From positions 9,317,608 to 9,381,607 of the forward strand of contig NC_064549.1 in assembly GCF_023856365.1 (NCBI RefSeq): DNA of 64,000 bases, read 5' to 3'. This DNA comes from Brienomyrus brachyistius (lineage: Eukaryota > Chordata > Actinopteri > Osteoglossiformes > Mormyridae). A program made the translations under genes and the position numbers. Below the pieces are notes generated by a model. That model was not told the DNA's origin. It saw only the letters and a program-made list of their open reading frames with translations, and did no database searches. Positions 8,175-18,900 of the stretch are shown piece by piece. Numbering within the stretch: the stretch's first letter is position 1; every line of letters begins with the position of its first letter.

Positions 8175-11062
8175 CTACCCCGTCCTTTGCACCCCAGCGT
8201 AGGTTGCGTTGTCCCTGGTTCTTGGGCTTAGATCCTGATAGTTGAGGGCAATATAACAAAGAGAACCTCGACTCAGTATCGAATGACGAACTTCAGCGTC
8301 CCAGCAAAAGCGAATCAGACCCAAAACACAACGCAAGAATGGCCACTAACCCTCGATCATGACCTCTGCCGTCACGCTACACATCTTGGAAAGTTAAAGC
8401 AACGATCTTCTACAGACCAGCATGATTTTAGATTTTGACCTAAAATCACATTTTAATTGTTTTTTATATACAAGACGACTATATTTCTGAGGTGCAATAT
8501 TTTTCATGTCTACATCTTGATTTGCATTTAGATAGTAAGTATCGGCAAAATATAGTGGCATTAGCAAAATGCCTTGGATGACATTTTATTTCATAATGGC
8601 TACCTAAGGAACTATGGAACTCTTAGGAACGGCTGACGACCAACAAAATAAAAAGAGAATGCAGTTGCAGAAGGACACACCTCATAGTCTGATTCTGGCT
8701 CTCTTGAGGCGCTCTGGTGGTTAGCAGCTGAAAGACATGCAGACAAACAGCCGTCACATGCGGTCATGCGGTACTGCAGCGTTGCCTGAAGCACCGTTTC
8801 ATTCCATGGGACTGAAGTTTACTGTAATAACTGTCACTATCACTTTAAGAAGGGGGCCCAGCAGTCAGCAGTGTCTCCTGTCCATAACTCTGTGTTTAAT
8901 TCTCCCTGTGTTGTTCATATTTTCTGCTACAATCTCCTACAATTTCAGCTCCATAAGCTACAAATCCAGACCACAATTTCGTTTCTACCAAGCAGCTGAG
9001 TGCTCTATGACTGTGACTCTCTATGCTCAGGTGGTTGGTGGAAAGAAAATCCTGGAATTATGGATTTGTAGCTACTGGACCTGAAATGCCCAACACTGAT
9101 TAGATGAAGTATCGTCAGCCTGTATAGAAGATGGACCATTGTTGTGTTAATAAACTGCACCTTCCTCCATGATGTAACTGCATGCAAACTTTGAACCAGG
9201 TAAATTTAACAAAAGTCATGGTCATTTTTAAAGCACAGAGTAAATGATAGTAATGACCATTTCCAATACGTCTAAAAGGAATCTGATTGGCTGGCATCCA
9301 CTACAAGTACCTACTTCTCTATTTCGTGTTGCTGTGTCTGTTCTGGTAAGAATGTGGTTATTATCTGTACCTGCTCATTAAAGATTAAGTTTACTGCACT
9401 ACAGGAAGCTGTATTTAGTGTACGTGGTGCATGAAACTACGAAGCTCAGTCATCATCTAAATGTCACCCGAAAAAAGAAAATCCTTCTAGCCTTCAGAAA
9501 CTCCTGCCCCTGCTTTGTTCCATATTATCAGAATAAAATTTTGGCCTGTTGAACACCAGACTAGTTCCACGGTAACGAACTTAGGATCAGAGGAAAATCT
9601 GCCTACAGTTTGAAAAAAAAAACAGGCTTGCTTTGCTTGAGATAAATTAGTTCTCTCCTGTTGCATCCCAACTATGAAATTATACTGCGCAATGGTTTGC
9701 ACCTTTCACCAAATGCATGATATATTGGTAACGGAATTATCTCTGCCATAGAATTGCCCAAAACGCCCTTTAAACATACCGCAGATAGTTCCCTCTCGCT
9801 ACAAACCGTAAACGCTGCTTACGGGGTTTGTATAAAATAGCAGCCTTACCTGCTGCAGGGGGCGGTTCCAACTTCCTCTGAGCTCGGTGGTAGGCGAACA
9901 GGATGACCCCCCCAGTCACCAGCAAGTCCCCACTTATAATGGTCAGCAACAGTATCCCGTCCAGCTGAAAGCAGTCCTCACAGACTGCTCAGTATGACCG
10001 TAACAGAAACGGAGGGAAAAGGAAGAGATCAGGGGCAGATACAAGTGAGAGAGGGTTACAGCCCCCGGACGATAGTAAGAAAAGCAGAGAAAGGTAGATT
10101 AAAGAGCACTGGGACAGCGGGCATTAAAAAGGGGCCAGTAGGATTATGGCAAAAGCACATCAATTCTTTATCCCAGTGTCTCCCGATCCGGTCCTCGGGG
10201 ACCCCCATGGAGGGAGCAAAAACATGGACTGGCTGGGCTTCCCCAAGGAACGGGTTGGGCAACACTGCATTTACAAGCGTACGATTCAAAATAGAATTAT
10301 TTATTGCATATGCTAAACATACATATAGCGATATAATATATAAATATATGGCATTTACAGATTCTATATATTGACATTTTAAACCAGTAAACACATTCAT
10401 ATACTCACCCTTTCCCTTAAAATAAAAGCTGTATTTTTTGCTATCATACATACAGTAATAAAACACGCCATTTGTGTCTTCCTCATATATGAATGTATAA
10501 TATCTGCTGCTGTTAATTATGCGCTGCGATCTCTGCCCCCATTCACTGGTATCTCCCGGACATGTCAATGTAACGGCCCTCGAATTCACTTTTATTTCCC
10601 CTAAAAGAGAGACAAGGAGACATCCATGCACTGAAATACACTTCATTTGTCTTGCTTTCTCACCATTAATTTTAATAATTAAAACAAATTATAAACAAAG
10701 AGATTAAATCATTATACGCTTTTGTCGTATTACATATTACAGAATCCCCAGCATAATAAACAATGACTTTTTTTTTACTTTCGTACTGAACCTATATATT
10801 AAGCGCAACACTGATAAATCACTTTTTAAATTATACTGATAAAAAAATGTAATCATACCTATACATTTTACATACACTTTCTACATCAATAGCAGATGCT
10901 AGTGCCATGGTGAAACAGTTTGCAACCACTGCTGAATCCATAATAACCACTCGATAAAATTTGAAAATAACAAAAGAAGCCTGAGTTCTCTGAAAACGTT
11001 CCCTCACCTTCGTCCGCCATGACCGCCAGACTGAAGAAGACGAAGAACACCACTCTCATCAT
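8175..11062 (-). CDS. cd3e: CD3 epsilon chain of the T-cell receptor complex
   Basis: Five exons give about 162 residues: 11062-11008 (leader, MMRVVFFVFFSLAVMADE), 10600-10409 (Ig domain with VTLTCP, Trp and FYYC), 9984-9850 (VCEDC stalk and membrane helix), 8727-8681 and 8234-8175 (cytoplasmic tail to TAG). All junctions are GT-AG and phases agree (1, 1, 1, 0). CD3 epsilon pairs with the other CD3 chains, anchors to TCR alpha and beta through an acidic residue in the membrane, and signals by ITAM phosphorylation. The CxxC stalk, the Asp in the helix (ISGDLLVTGG) and the TGG-L pattern match CD3 epsilon rather than gamma/delta. The tail keeps a PxxDY site (PESDY) that merges with the ITAM; the ITAM reads YEDL, nine residues, YAGV, two residues longer in spacing than human and ending in Val. 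The intact upstream Met at 11098 is in frame, but the MMRVV start fits a signal peptide better. It is divergent from MPZL2 across 1.9 kb. Confidence 0.87.
8930..9105. mobile_element. Degenerate palindromic repeat related to 20262-20515
   Basis: The core shares GACTGTGACTCT, TCAGGTGGTTGG versus TCAACTGGCTGG, GGATTTGTA and GGACCTGAA blocks in the same order with the element in MPZL2 intron 1. It is probably an old copy of the same nonautonomous transposon. Confidence 0.5.
9394..9433 (+). repeat. 40-bp direct repeat, copy 1
   Basis: Identical over 40 bases to 11433-11472, with partial match just before. The pair brackets the first three CD3 epsilon exons (leader, Ig, membrane), 2,039 bp apart. 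Confidence 0.9.
10174..10267. mobile_element. Short palindromic MITE, CAGTG...CACTG ends
   Basis: About 94 bp beginning CAGTGTCTCCCGATCCGGTC and ending GGTTGGGCAACACTG, with GAGGGAGCAAAAACATGGAC inside. This is one of several copies of the same hAT-like MITE (also 17761, 35955, 51289, 58305, 62422). It lies in CD3 epsilon intron 2. Confidence 0.65.
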
Positions 11063-11238
11063 TTTCCTCTCGCGTGTTGATTCTCTCTCCGTTTCCACCG
11101 GCGTTCAAACTGTAACGGAGTGTCACAGAAACGGCTCTGATTTGGCCCTCGAGCAGAAGGAGAGTGTGATGCACCTCAAGCTTTAGCCTGGACGCTGCGC
11201 CTCAGCCGTACTTCGCCCCGCTTATCTCTCTCTCTTAT

Positions 11239-11247
11239 GGCAGGAAG
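11239..11247. promoter_or_regulatory. GGCAGGAAG box upstream of CD3 epsilon
   Basis: 177 bp upstream of the CD3 epsilon ATG, after a CT run. It is the third member of the conserved set (1032, 4711). An ETS-factor site is inferred from the GGAAG core only. Confidence 0.45.
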
Positions 11248-11432
11248 CAACAGCAGTTATGGCAGAGCCGTGAAGTCGATCAGAGATGAGGTTTCACGCG
11301 GTGCAGGGGGACAAGTGGGGTCGGTCACGGGGGGCGGGCTGGTTAAAGTCACCACATGCAAGGTAGTTTAGAGACCCTTTTGAAGTGCATGCTGGCTGAC
11401 TGTCAAAGTGTATGGATGAAATTGTAAGTTCC

Positions 11433-11472
11433 CTGCACTACAGGAAGCTGTATTTAGTGTACGTGGTGCATG
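11433..11472 (+). repeat. 40-bp direct repeat, copy 2
   Basis: Perfect copy of 9394-9433, located about 0.4 kb upstream of the CD3 epsilon start. Confidence 0.9.
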
Positions 11473-11479
11473 CAGATGC

Positions 11480-12944
11480 AGTATGGACTAAGGCAGTAAC
11501 ATGCGTGTAACATGCGTGTAAAAGGATACAATGTTAAAAAACCGGAATACACGTTACAGATTTTCTGTTCACTGAAATTTAGAGTACATATCTTAACCTG
11601 ATCCAGTTTCAAAGCGTAATCGCTTGTATTGCTTATGTTAGAGTAACTACATCAGCCTTTTTCAGTCTGAATAGTCAGCCACTCCTGTGACCATCTGATG
11701 TACTTCCTGCATAGTCCCATACAGACTTACAGAACAGTGCAAAATTTCATGCACCATAATATATTAGCCAATGTGGTCTTTCCAGTTATAACTATATTTT
11801 CTTGGTCTCAGTGTCTTGATGATTGTCATTTACTGAAAACAAAATATGGCTTGGTTTTCCTACAAAGCCATTGCCATTCGTCACTTTTTCCCTAGATGGT
11901 AGAGTCACCTTAAATCCGTGCTCAGAGTGACCTGTAACTTTTGGGAGGGTTTCTTAAAAATCATGATAAATCGGATTGACATAAAATTTTGTTAATTGGT
12001 TGCCCCTTATGGATTATCTATGCCACGTTTTAAATAGACTCTAAACCAGGGCTCACCAACATGGTGCCCGCGTGCACCAGGATGCCCCCAAGCACCACAT
12101 GCGTCACCCACGGACCTGTTCTAAAAATAGCACAACCCACCAGTGAGCAGCGTCTAAAATGAAATTTTATCCTGCTGCTATTCTTCTTTAATCACATTTG
12201 CATTTATATAGATTTGAAAATTATATATATATATATAAGAATTTAAAACATGATTATTATACATTGTTATACTATTAGGTAAGTTTAGGAGGACGTTTCA
12301 AACTGGTAGCCCTTTGTATAGCTCAGTACCCGTGAAGTAGCTCTCAGTTTCAAAAAGGTTGGTCACCCCTGCTCTAAACATACATATGAATTTTGTTTAA
12401 ACATTTTGAGGCTACTTCAGGAGGTTCCATCTTATCAGTACTGGACGGTTGCTCCACAGTAGTCAGCACATTTAAGTGGATACATGGACGTTTACGGTTG
12501 CAGACACTTCCTGAACAAAAATAATAGCAGGAAACATATTTAAATATTCTAAATATTTATGACGATGGGAACCTTTCCCATCAAAGAAGTAAGCTTTCAC
12601 TAATTCGAAAGCAATAAGGTTTACGGCGAGAAATCATTCAATACCTGATAACAACGGATTAATGAAGAAGTATAACATCTTCTACTGTTCAAAAAATTGG
12701 ACAAGACATTATTCTCACAATGGATTTGTGCGGGTCATTAAAGTTATTGCAGAGAAAGCGATCGCTGGACTTATTGAAACCACGCCCGGCAGTGCGGTAC
12801 GCGGGAGGGCGTTGACACGCAGGATCAGGCACGATCTAGATCTCGTTAGTCATAGTAAGCGTTTCTTTTGGCCAGGTCACGCTACGGATTAAAAATAAGC
12901 AAAGAAAGACATTGGAAAAGTATTACAACTGGGCAAATTTAATA
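11480..12944. promoter_or_regulatory. Shared upstream region of divergent CD3 epsilon and MPZL2
   Basis: The two genes face away from each other with 1.88 kb between start codons. The region contains the hAT-type element at 12047-12371. Nearer MPZL2 it becomes GC-richer (12760-12880), with a CCACGCCC box at 12781 that would suit a KLF/Sp factor. No TATA box or transcription start could be fixed. Confidence 0.35.
12047..12371. mobile_element. Nonautonomous hAT-type transposon with perfect 8-bp duplication
   Basis: The 325-bp element starts CAGGGCTCACCAAC and ends GTTGGTCACCCCTG, imperfect inverted ends. It is bounded by the exact 8-bp repeat CTCTAAAC (12039-12046 and 12372-12379). Eight-base duplications with CAGGG-type ends are the hallmark of hAT (Charlie-like) elements. 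It has no coding capacity. Confidence 0.88.
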
Positions 12945-15900
12945 ATGCTGAAGAGATACGGCGAACCGGTGCACGGATCTCATCTCCAGCTGCTTGTCCT
13001 GATTGGACTAGTGGCGTCAGGTGAGACGAAGCGAAGAAACTGCGCAAGTTTTTACCAAATATTTTTCTTTGCCTGTACAAATCTTTAGATTTTATAATAT
13101 ATACAAAATTTAATATACGGCGAAAATGTTATTACTGCTTATGCTGAAATATATCTGCTGTATATTGTTACGTTGGGGTACAGATGTTTTTAAGTTTACA
13201 CGTATAGGTGTTACAGTCTTCGGTTTCAGCTCGAAGAGTTTTTGTCATCTTTAGGGTGGACGAATTATTAATAATTAATACACGTTGACCACAGGTGGAG
13301 TCTGTAAAGACCATGTTGATGTAAGATTTGTTTAATTCAGAGAGAGATTGAAAGTGTATACTATACTTTTAGTTGATTTTGGAATTTTTCCAATGTAAAA
13401 AAAAAAGTTTAATTACTTTTCAGCATTTGTCGCTCTCGACTTAGATACATTGTCTCGAACTGATCCAACGTCGTCTGCTTCCTGCTTCTTCATACAAACG
13501 TATCCGAGATTGCGCGCAGTGCCTGAAATCCTGTTTATTGCCTTTTCCCACTCGCATACCTACCTTGTCCCTTCTTTGGCGCTTTGGCATGGCTCTGCCG
13601 GAATGACAGTGACAATAGGCGCGTAAACAATAGCCTTTTATTAAGAATGGACTTTTTTTATACTAAATATAACTCCTGGCTGCTATTGTTTAGCAAGTCT
13701 TTGACAAAAGGTTAACCATCAAAAGCTCGAAAATGACAAAGTCTCATGACAAAGTCTGTGAAAAAGGTAAAGTAATTCATAACGCTCAAGGATAACTAGT
13801 GTCTTTGAAGTGCCCATAGAATATGGGATTGTGTGTGTATGTATGTGCCCCTCAGTGGGCCAGCGTACCCCAGCCTATGCTCCGTGCTGTGTAACACATG
13901 CTTCAGGCTAATATTTTTTCTCTTCACGTTTTGTGTATTAACTCCTCTTAATTGTTTTATATCAGTGTAATGTATCATGGACTGATGAACATCCTGTGAT
14001 TTTAAAGATGAGTTTTAGATTTTAAAGGGTTTAACTAAGTCTGATCTTAACTTGATCTATATCTTCTATATTTTAAACTTCTGTCATAGTGATGGTCACC
14101 CTGATTAGATGTTTGCTGTCAGTTGATGGATCTTAGATTCAAAGCCATTGTTTGTAAGCACTGCTACAATTCATGGGCAACTGAGATGCATTACAAAGTG
14201 CCTGTTCATTGTGTTACAATGGCTGAGGACCCAGACAAAAAAAGCCATTTCTGCAGGGGAGGGGGGGCTGTTTTCTGTCATACAACCTTGGATTCAAATG
14301 TTATCAGTAGTGACCGAAGTGATGGGACATTATGGTGTGTGGAAATGCAGTGCAATCTGCTTATTTAACACTTTCGGAAGATTTCACACTGGTTTAGCAA
14401 ACAGTATTTTTCTTACCAAATGTTTTGACTTTTGGGAACTTGGCCTCCCTCAGTGCCTCAGTGACTCGAAAAGCTGTTTTTCAGGTCTGAAGGTTTTTCC
14501 TGTTTGTTTGTGTTTCCTCAGTCTTGGAGGTTCTTGTCCACTGTAGTGATTATGAGATTTGCTGGACTTTCACAGTGTGCCGAACAGGTTAGACCAGACC
14601 TCTTTATGCATAGGCACAGAGCGTAGCCAGTTCTGTGGTACCCCTGACCGCTATAGTGACTTCATTTGCAGTGATATGGCCTGTTTTCCACTGGCATACA
14701 GGAATGTAACAATACGTTATGTTATAATGCTACATTATGTAATAACTCAGCAAAATGTAACATTTTCATCACATAATGGGATGTTACTACATAATGCATT
14801 GTTGGACACTGTGGCAAAAACGCTGCATTATGTAACAACTGGACAAAATGTAACAAATTTATAGACTATATTATAATTTTCGTTTACCCCATTATTATTA
14901 TCGTTCAGCGTTATTATTATCATCAATTTGTTACGTTATGTGGCATTATTATATGAGTTGATACGAGGATCCGTATCTGAGCTGTACTATGAAGACTTAC
15001 TAGTTACAGCTCGATTCCAGCTCGCTTCAGTTTTCCACTGCAGAAGGGTTGGCTTGTTAAAGGCGTTGTCGGGTTTTGAGAGGGACAGTGACATAAAACC
15101 GAAGAGATGCTGATTTACTGTTCAAGCGGTGTGTTTCATGTTTTAGTATGTGCTAATTTCTGCTATCACATCTGTGAGAACTTGTTATCTTAGCATTGAA
15201 CGCTAGCATAATTAGTATTCTTTTGCTTAAATTTGCATTATGAGTTTTTCCGTTCAGCTGTTCTATAGCTCTTTTTTAAGTTCGAGGTTGGAAATTTCAA
15301 AACATTGCAATGTGTGATACTATTACTAATTATAATGTATCAAATGTGACCCTTTTTCCTTATAATCCATCATATCAACCCAGATCACTGGTATCTCCAT
15401 GTATTTTGACTAATCAGATGGTGGTGACACAACCAATATTACACTCATGTAACATGGTAAATAGCACATGGTCCATAGAGAGGTCGGCTTTACTGTCAAA
15501 TAGATTGTTCTGTATGGCTGATGAGGAAGAACTGATTCCAAAAAAAGGTTCAACTTCAATTGCATGGAAGTGGCATGATGTGGACGAACCGATTGTAAAC
15601 TTTGCAAAGCTACCATTCACACAGCAAGTGGCAAATCAACCAACCTTTGTAACCACCTGAAGCATAAACATCCCTAACGTACGTTTATTACTATAATGCT
15701 ACAAGTAGTGGATCTTGTTAAATGATTAATTAGCATTACTGTATGCTTTCTGATTCTGGTTTGTAAACAAACAAAAGACAAATCACGATCATGTGGATTG
15801 TGATTCTAGCCGAAAATATCACGATATAACCGTACCGCCCACCCCTACCTGTCGGTACCTTTCAGCCGTCTCCGGAGACTTCCCTGCAGGCCACCTTCTT

Positions 15901-18900
15901 CAGCTGGAGGGCTTTGCTCACCCCAAGTGTCCACCAGTGACTCTTGGGTTACCATTATGATGGGGAGTGCCTGTCCTCTGGTCGTAACTCCTGGCAACCA
16001 CTGCAACGAATAAGGCCTTAAACACGCTTGTACAGTGGGCCCTAGTAACCCTATTCTAAACAGGTTATACATGTTCCTCTTAGAACCTTTCATCGAAGGT
16101 CTTACTTGGATCATGCTTTGATCAGTCCCCAGTAACCTTTTCACCAGGCTCTAGATGAAATATGTAGCTCTGTGTCTTGCTTCGGCATGTAAACCTCTCC
16201 ACCACAGTAAGGTCATAATCCGTAGACAGATCCTTCTGAAGGTTACATTAACACCACCTTCCAAATTCTGTAATCAACCTGTCAGAAAATGAAACCTGAA
16301 GATGGTTATTGTATTACCATTATGAATACAATACTGTTATATTGCGATAAAGCATTATTACTTTGGTCTTTGTTTTAAAAAGAGTGATATCTTGAATTAA
16401 AACAGATAAACGCTTCAAAATTTTGAATGAAGTACGACTTGTTTCATTTTGGGACTTGTACCTTTAAATTCCCGATATTTTTCTAGGTCTGAGCATTGCA
16501 CAACCGTGCAAGTATCAGCATGTAAAAATATTCGCGTCTGCCACCTGCCACACATGGAATTTTTGAAGTCTGAACAAAACAAACACACTGAGGTTTTCTG
16601 CCTGAGACTGTGTGGTAGACTGTAACATTAAACGTGAATAAACTTCAGGCAGGGATTAAGGTTTTGTTTACGGTACTTATATTCACAGATCTTAGAACTA
16701 CGATTTACTATGAGTACTTCTGTGTGACTTTCCCCTCATCATTACTGGGAATTATTAAACCGTCAGACGTTATTGCATTATCAGAATTTCTGGTTACTGT
16801 TTACTCAGTCACAAAGTTATTTGGCTCTACTCCAAGCAAACTGGCGTCTGTGTTTAGTGTATAACCCAACATGCAGAGACATTTACTGTTTCTTACCAGC
16901 TTCTTGTTAAGGACAAGGGGAAGTAAATCTAATATCTGAAATCATTCTTCCCGCTTACGAAAAAAAATATGTGCGCAAGTAATCGGTTTCTATGGCAAAT
17001 GGTAAAAATATAGAACCTTCAAACTTCTTCATCTCGTCAGTGTTGCACAATGGCCTGCTGATGGTGAGTATTTGGAAGGAGGTTAAGCGTCACTCACTGA
17101 CCTTGCGGGTGATTCTCCCTTGACTGCATGCATTTATGGGTGAGGGGTCAGGAACTGTCCCCCCACCCTTCCAATCTGGGACGCATCCTTCTAGGTTATA
17201 GTTTGAGCATTATTTCTCGCCACCCCCCCCCCCCCCATGCAAAACTGCCCAGAAACAGAGAGAAGGAGTCTCTTTGTCCAGATCTTTTGCCCAGGTGGCT
17301 CAAAGTTCAGAGAAGGTTTGAATTTTCAAAGTTGCCTGTTGCCCGGGCAAAGAGAACAATGTCCTTCTCTGGAGCAGTAGACGATATGTTTGTACATGAA
17401 AAGATTTGTCATTGAATGAAGGTGGACTGTGGAGTTCCTTGCATAAATGTATAAAAGGCATTGAGGGGGTTATGCAAAGTCAGTAAACAGCGGGCTGGTT
17501 CATCGAAAGACAATGACGACTGAAAGGCCACAAACTGAAGGGTTTGACTGACAATGTAGCACTAGCGTCACTAAGAGCAGCGGTTTGACAGCATGTGAGT
17601 GAGTGATTTTTAAAGGCCAAGCCAGTAAGACACCGGTAAACCTAAGGTAACAAGTTTGAGAACTGGTATGTTTAGTGCCACTGTGTTCCACTGTAACAGG
17701 CAGCACACAAGAAACATTGGTTGAGTTTGTGTTACTGTACAGCTTTCACTCAGTCTAGATCAGTGTTTTCCAACCTGATCCTTGGATGAACCCCAGACAG
17801 TCCGCGTTTTGTGACCCTCCCAGCTCCGTACCGAAAATGTGGACTGTCTGACTGTGTGGTCGGAGGGAGCAAAAACATGGACTCTCTGGTGGTCCCAGAG
17901 AAATGCACATCTGGCGGGATGCGCGACGACCTAGTTCTGCTCAAGGCGTACAGATTACCTCCGTGCTTCGATTAATAACCTATAACTGTTCTTCACAGGC
18001 GTGGAGGAGGCGTCTGTTAACTCGTATCGAACTCCGTATGTTACCTCTGTCATGGGATTTCGAAATGCTGCATTTTGAGTTTTACTTTCCCCCCTGACAG
18101 CAGGAAACTCTCAGCGCGCTGATAAGGTGGGACACTGAGCAAAGGGGGTGGGGTTTTCCCAGCTGTCGGGAAGAGTTCATGTTACACAAATGTACCCACC
18201 CTACAGTGTAGCAATGGAATCAGTGACGAATGACGTCGGACTATTTCCGTATTTGAATGTGTTATCAGTTTCAATATCAAAAAATTTCATATAATCAATA
18301 TCAAGTTATCAAGCATCCAGGTTTCAGATGGTGCTTGTATATAGGTGCATATGTAACTATTTGGCTCTTTGGCTGAAAATTTTCTTCCGGTATAGCTGCC
18401 TGCAGCATGCTTTAATCCAAAGTATATTTTCGTATGGAATAAGTGTAGAATAACAGTATCTCTCCTTAAATTGCAAACTTGAAACCTATTAATTCCGTAC
18501 CAACTTCTTTCATCGTGATGCAACCTACCGCCACCAGAATGATGGCCAACATTGCTAAGAATGTCTGATAGGAAAGGGAATGACACATGAGTCGGAGGTT
18601 ATTTAAACAGATAAACTGCATTTATTGAGCAATTTGTCATTTATATATTTTGCCTACACCCACAAGCACGAAGAAGGATATTATGTATGAAGAATTGATG
18701 TGATAGGAAAATATATAGTATCGAGCATTCTGTTAATGTAAAGTATTAACTAACTGTCATTATCATTCATATAATATATTGTATAAAGTTTTGCTTTACA
18801 TAGAACATTCATAACAGCATATAAGCATACCTTAACATCCTAGCATAGCTTAACAACCGCTTTAATATATATTAATAACAAATGTATGATTATAATGTTG

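Larger units (their letters stand above)
8735..9849. other. CD3 epsilon intron 3
   Basis: Holds the palindrome-like repeat at 8930-9105 and one copy of a 40-bp direct repeat (9394-9433). No further exon is supported. Confidence 0.6.
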
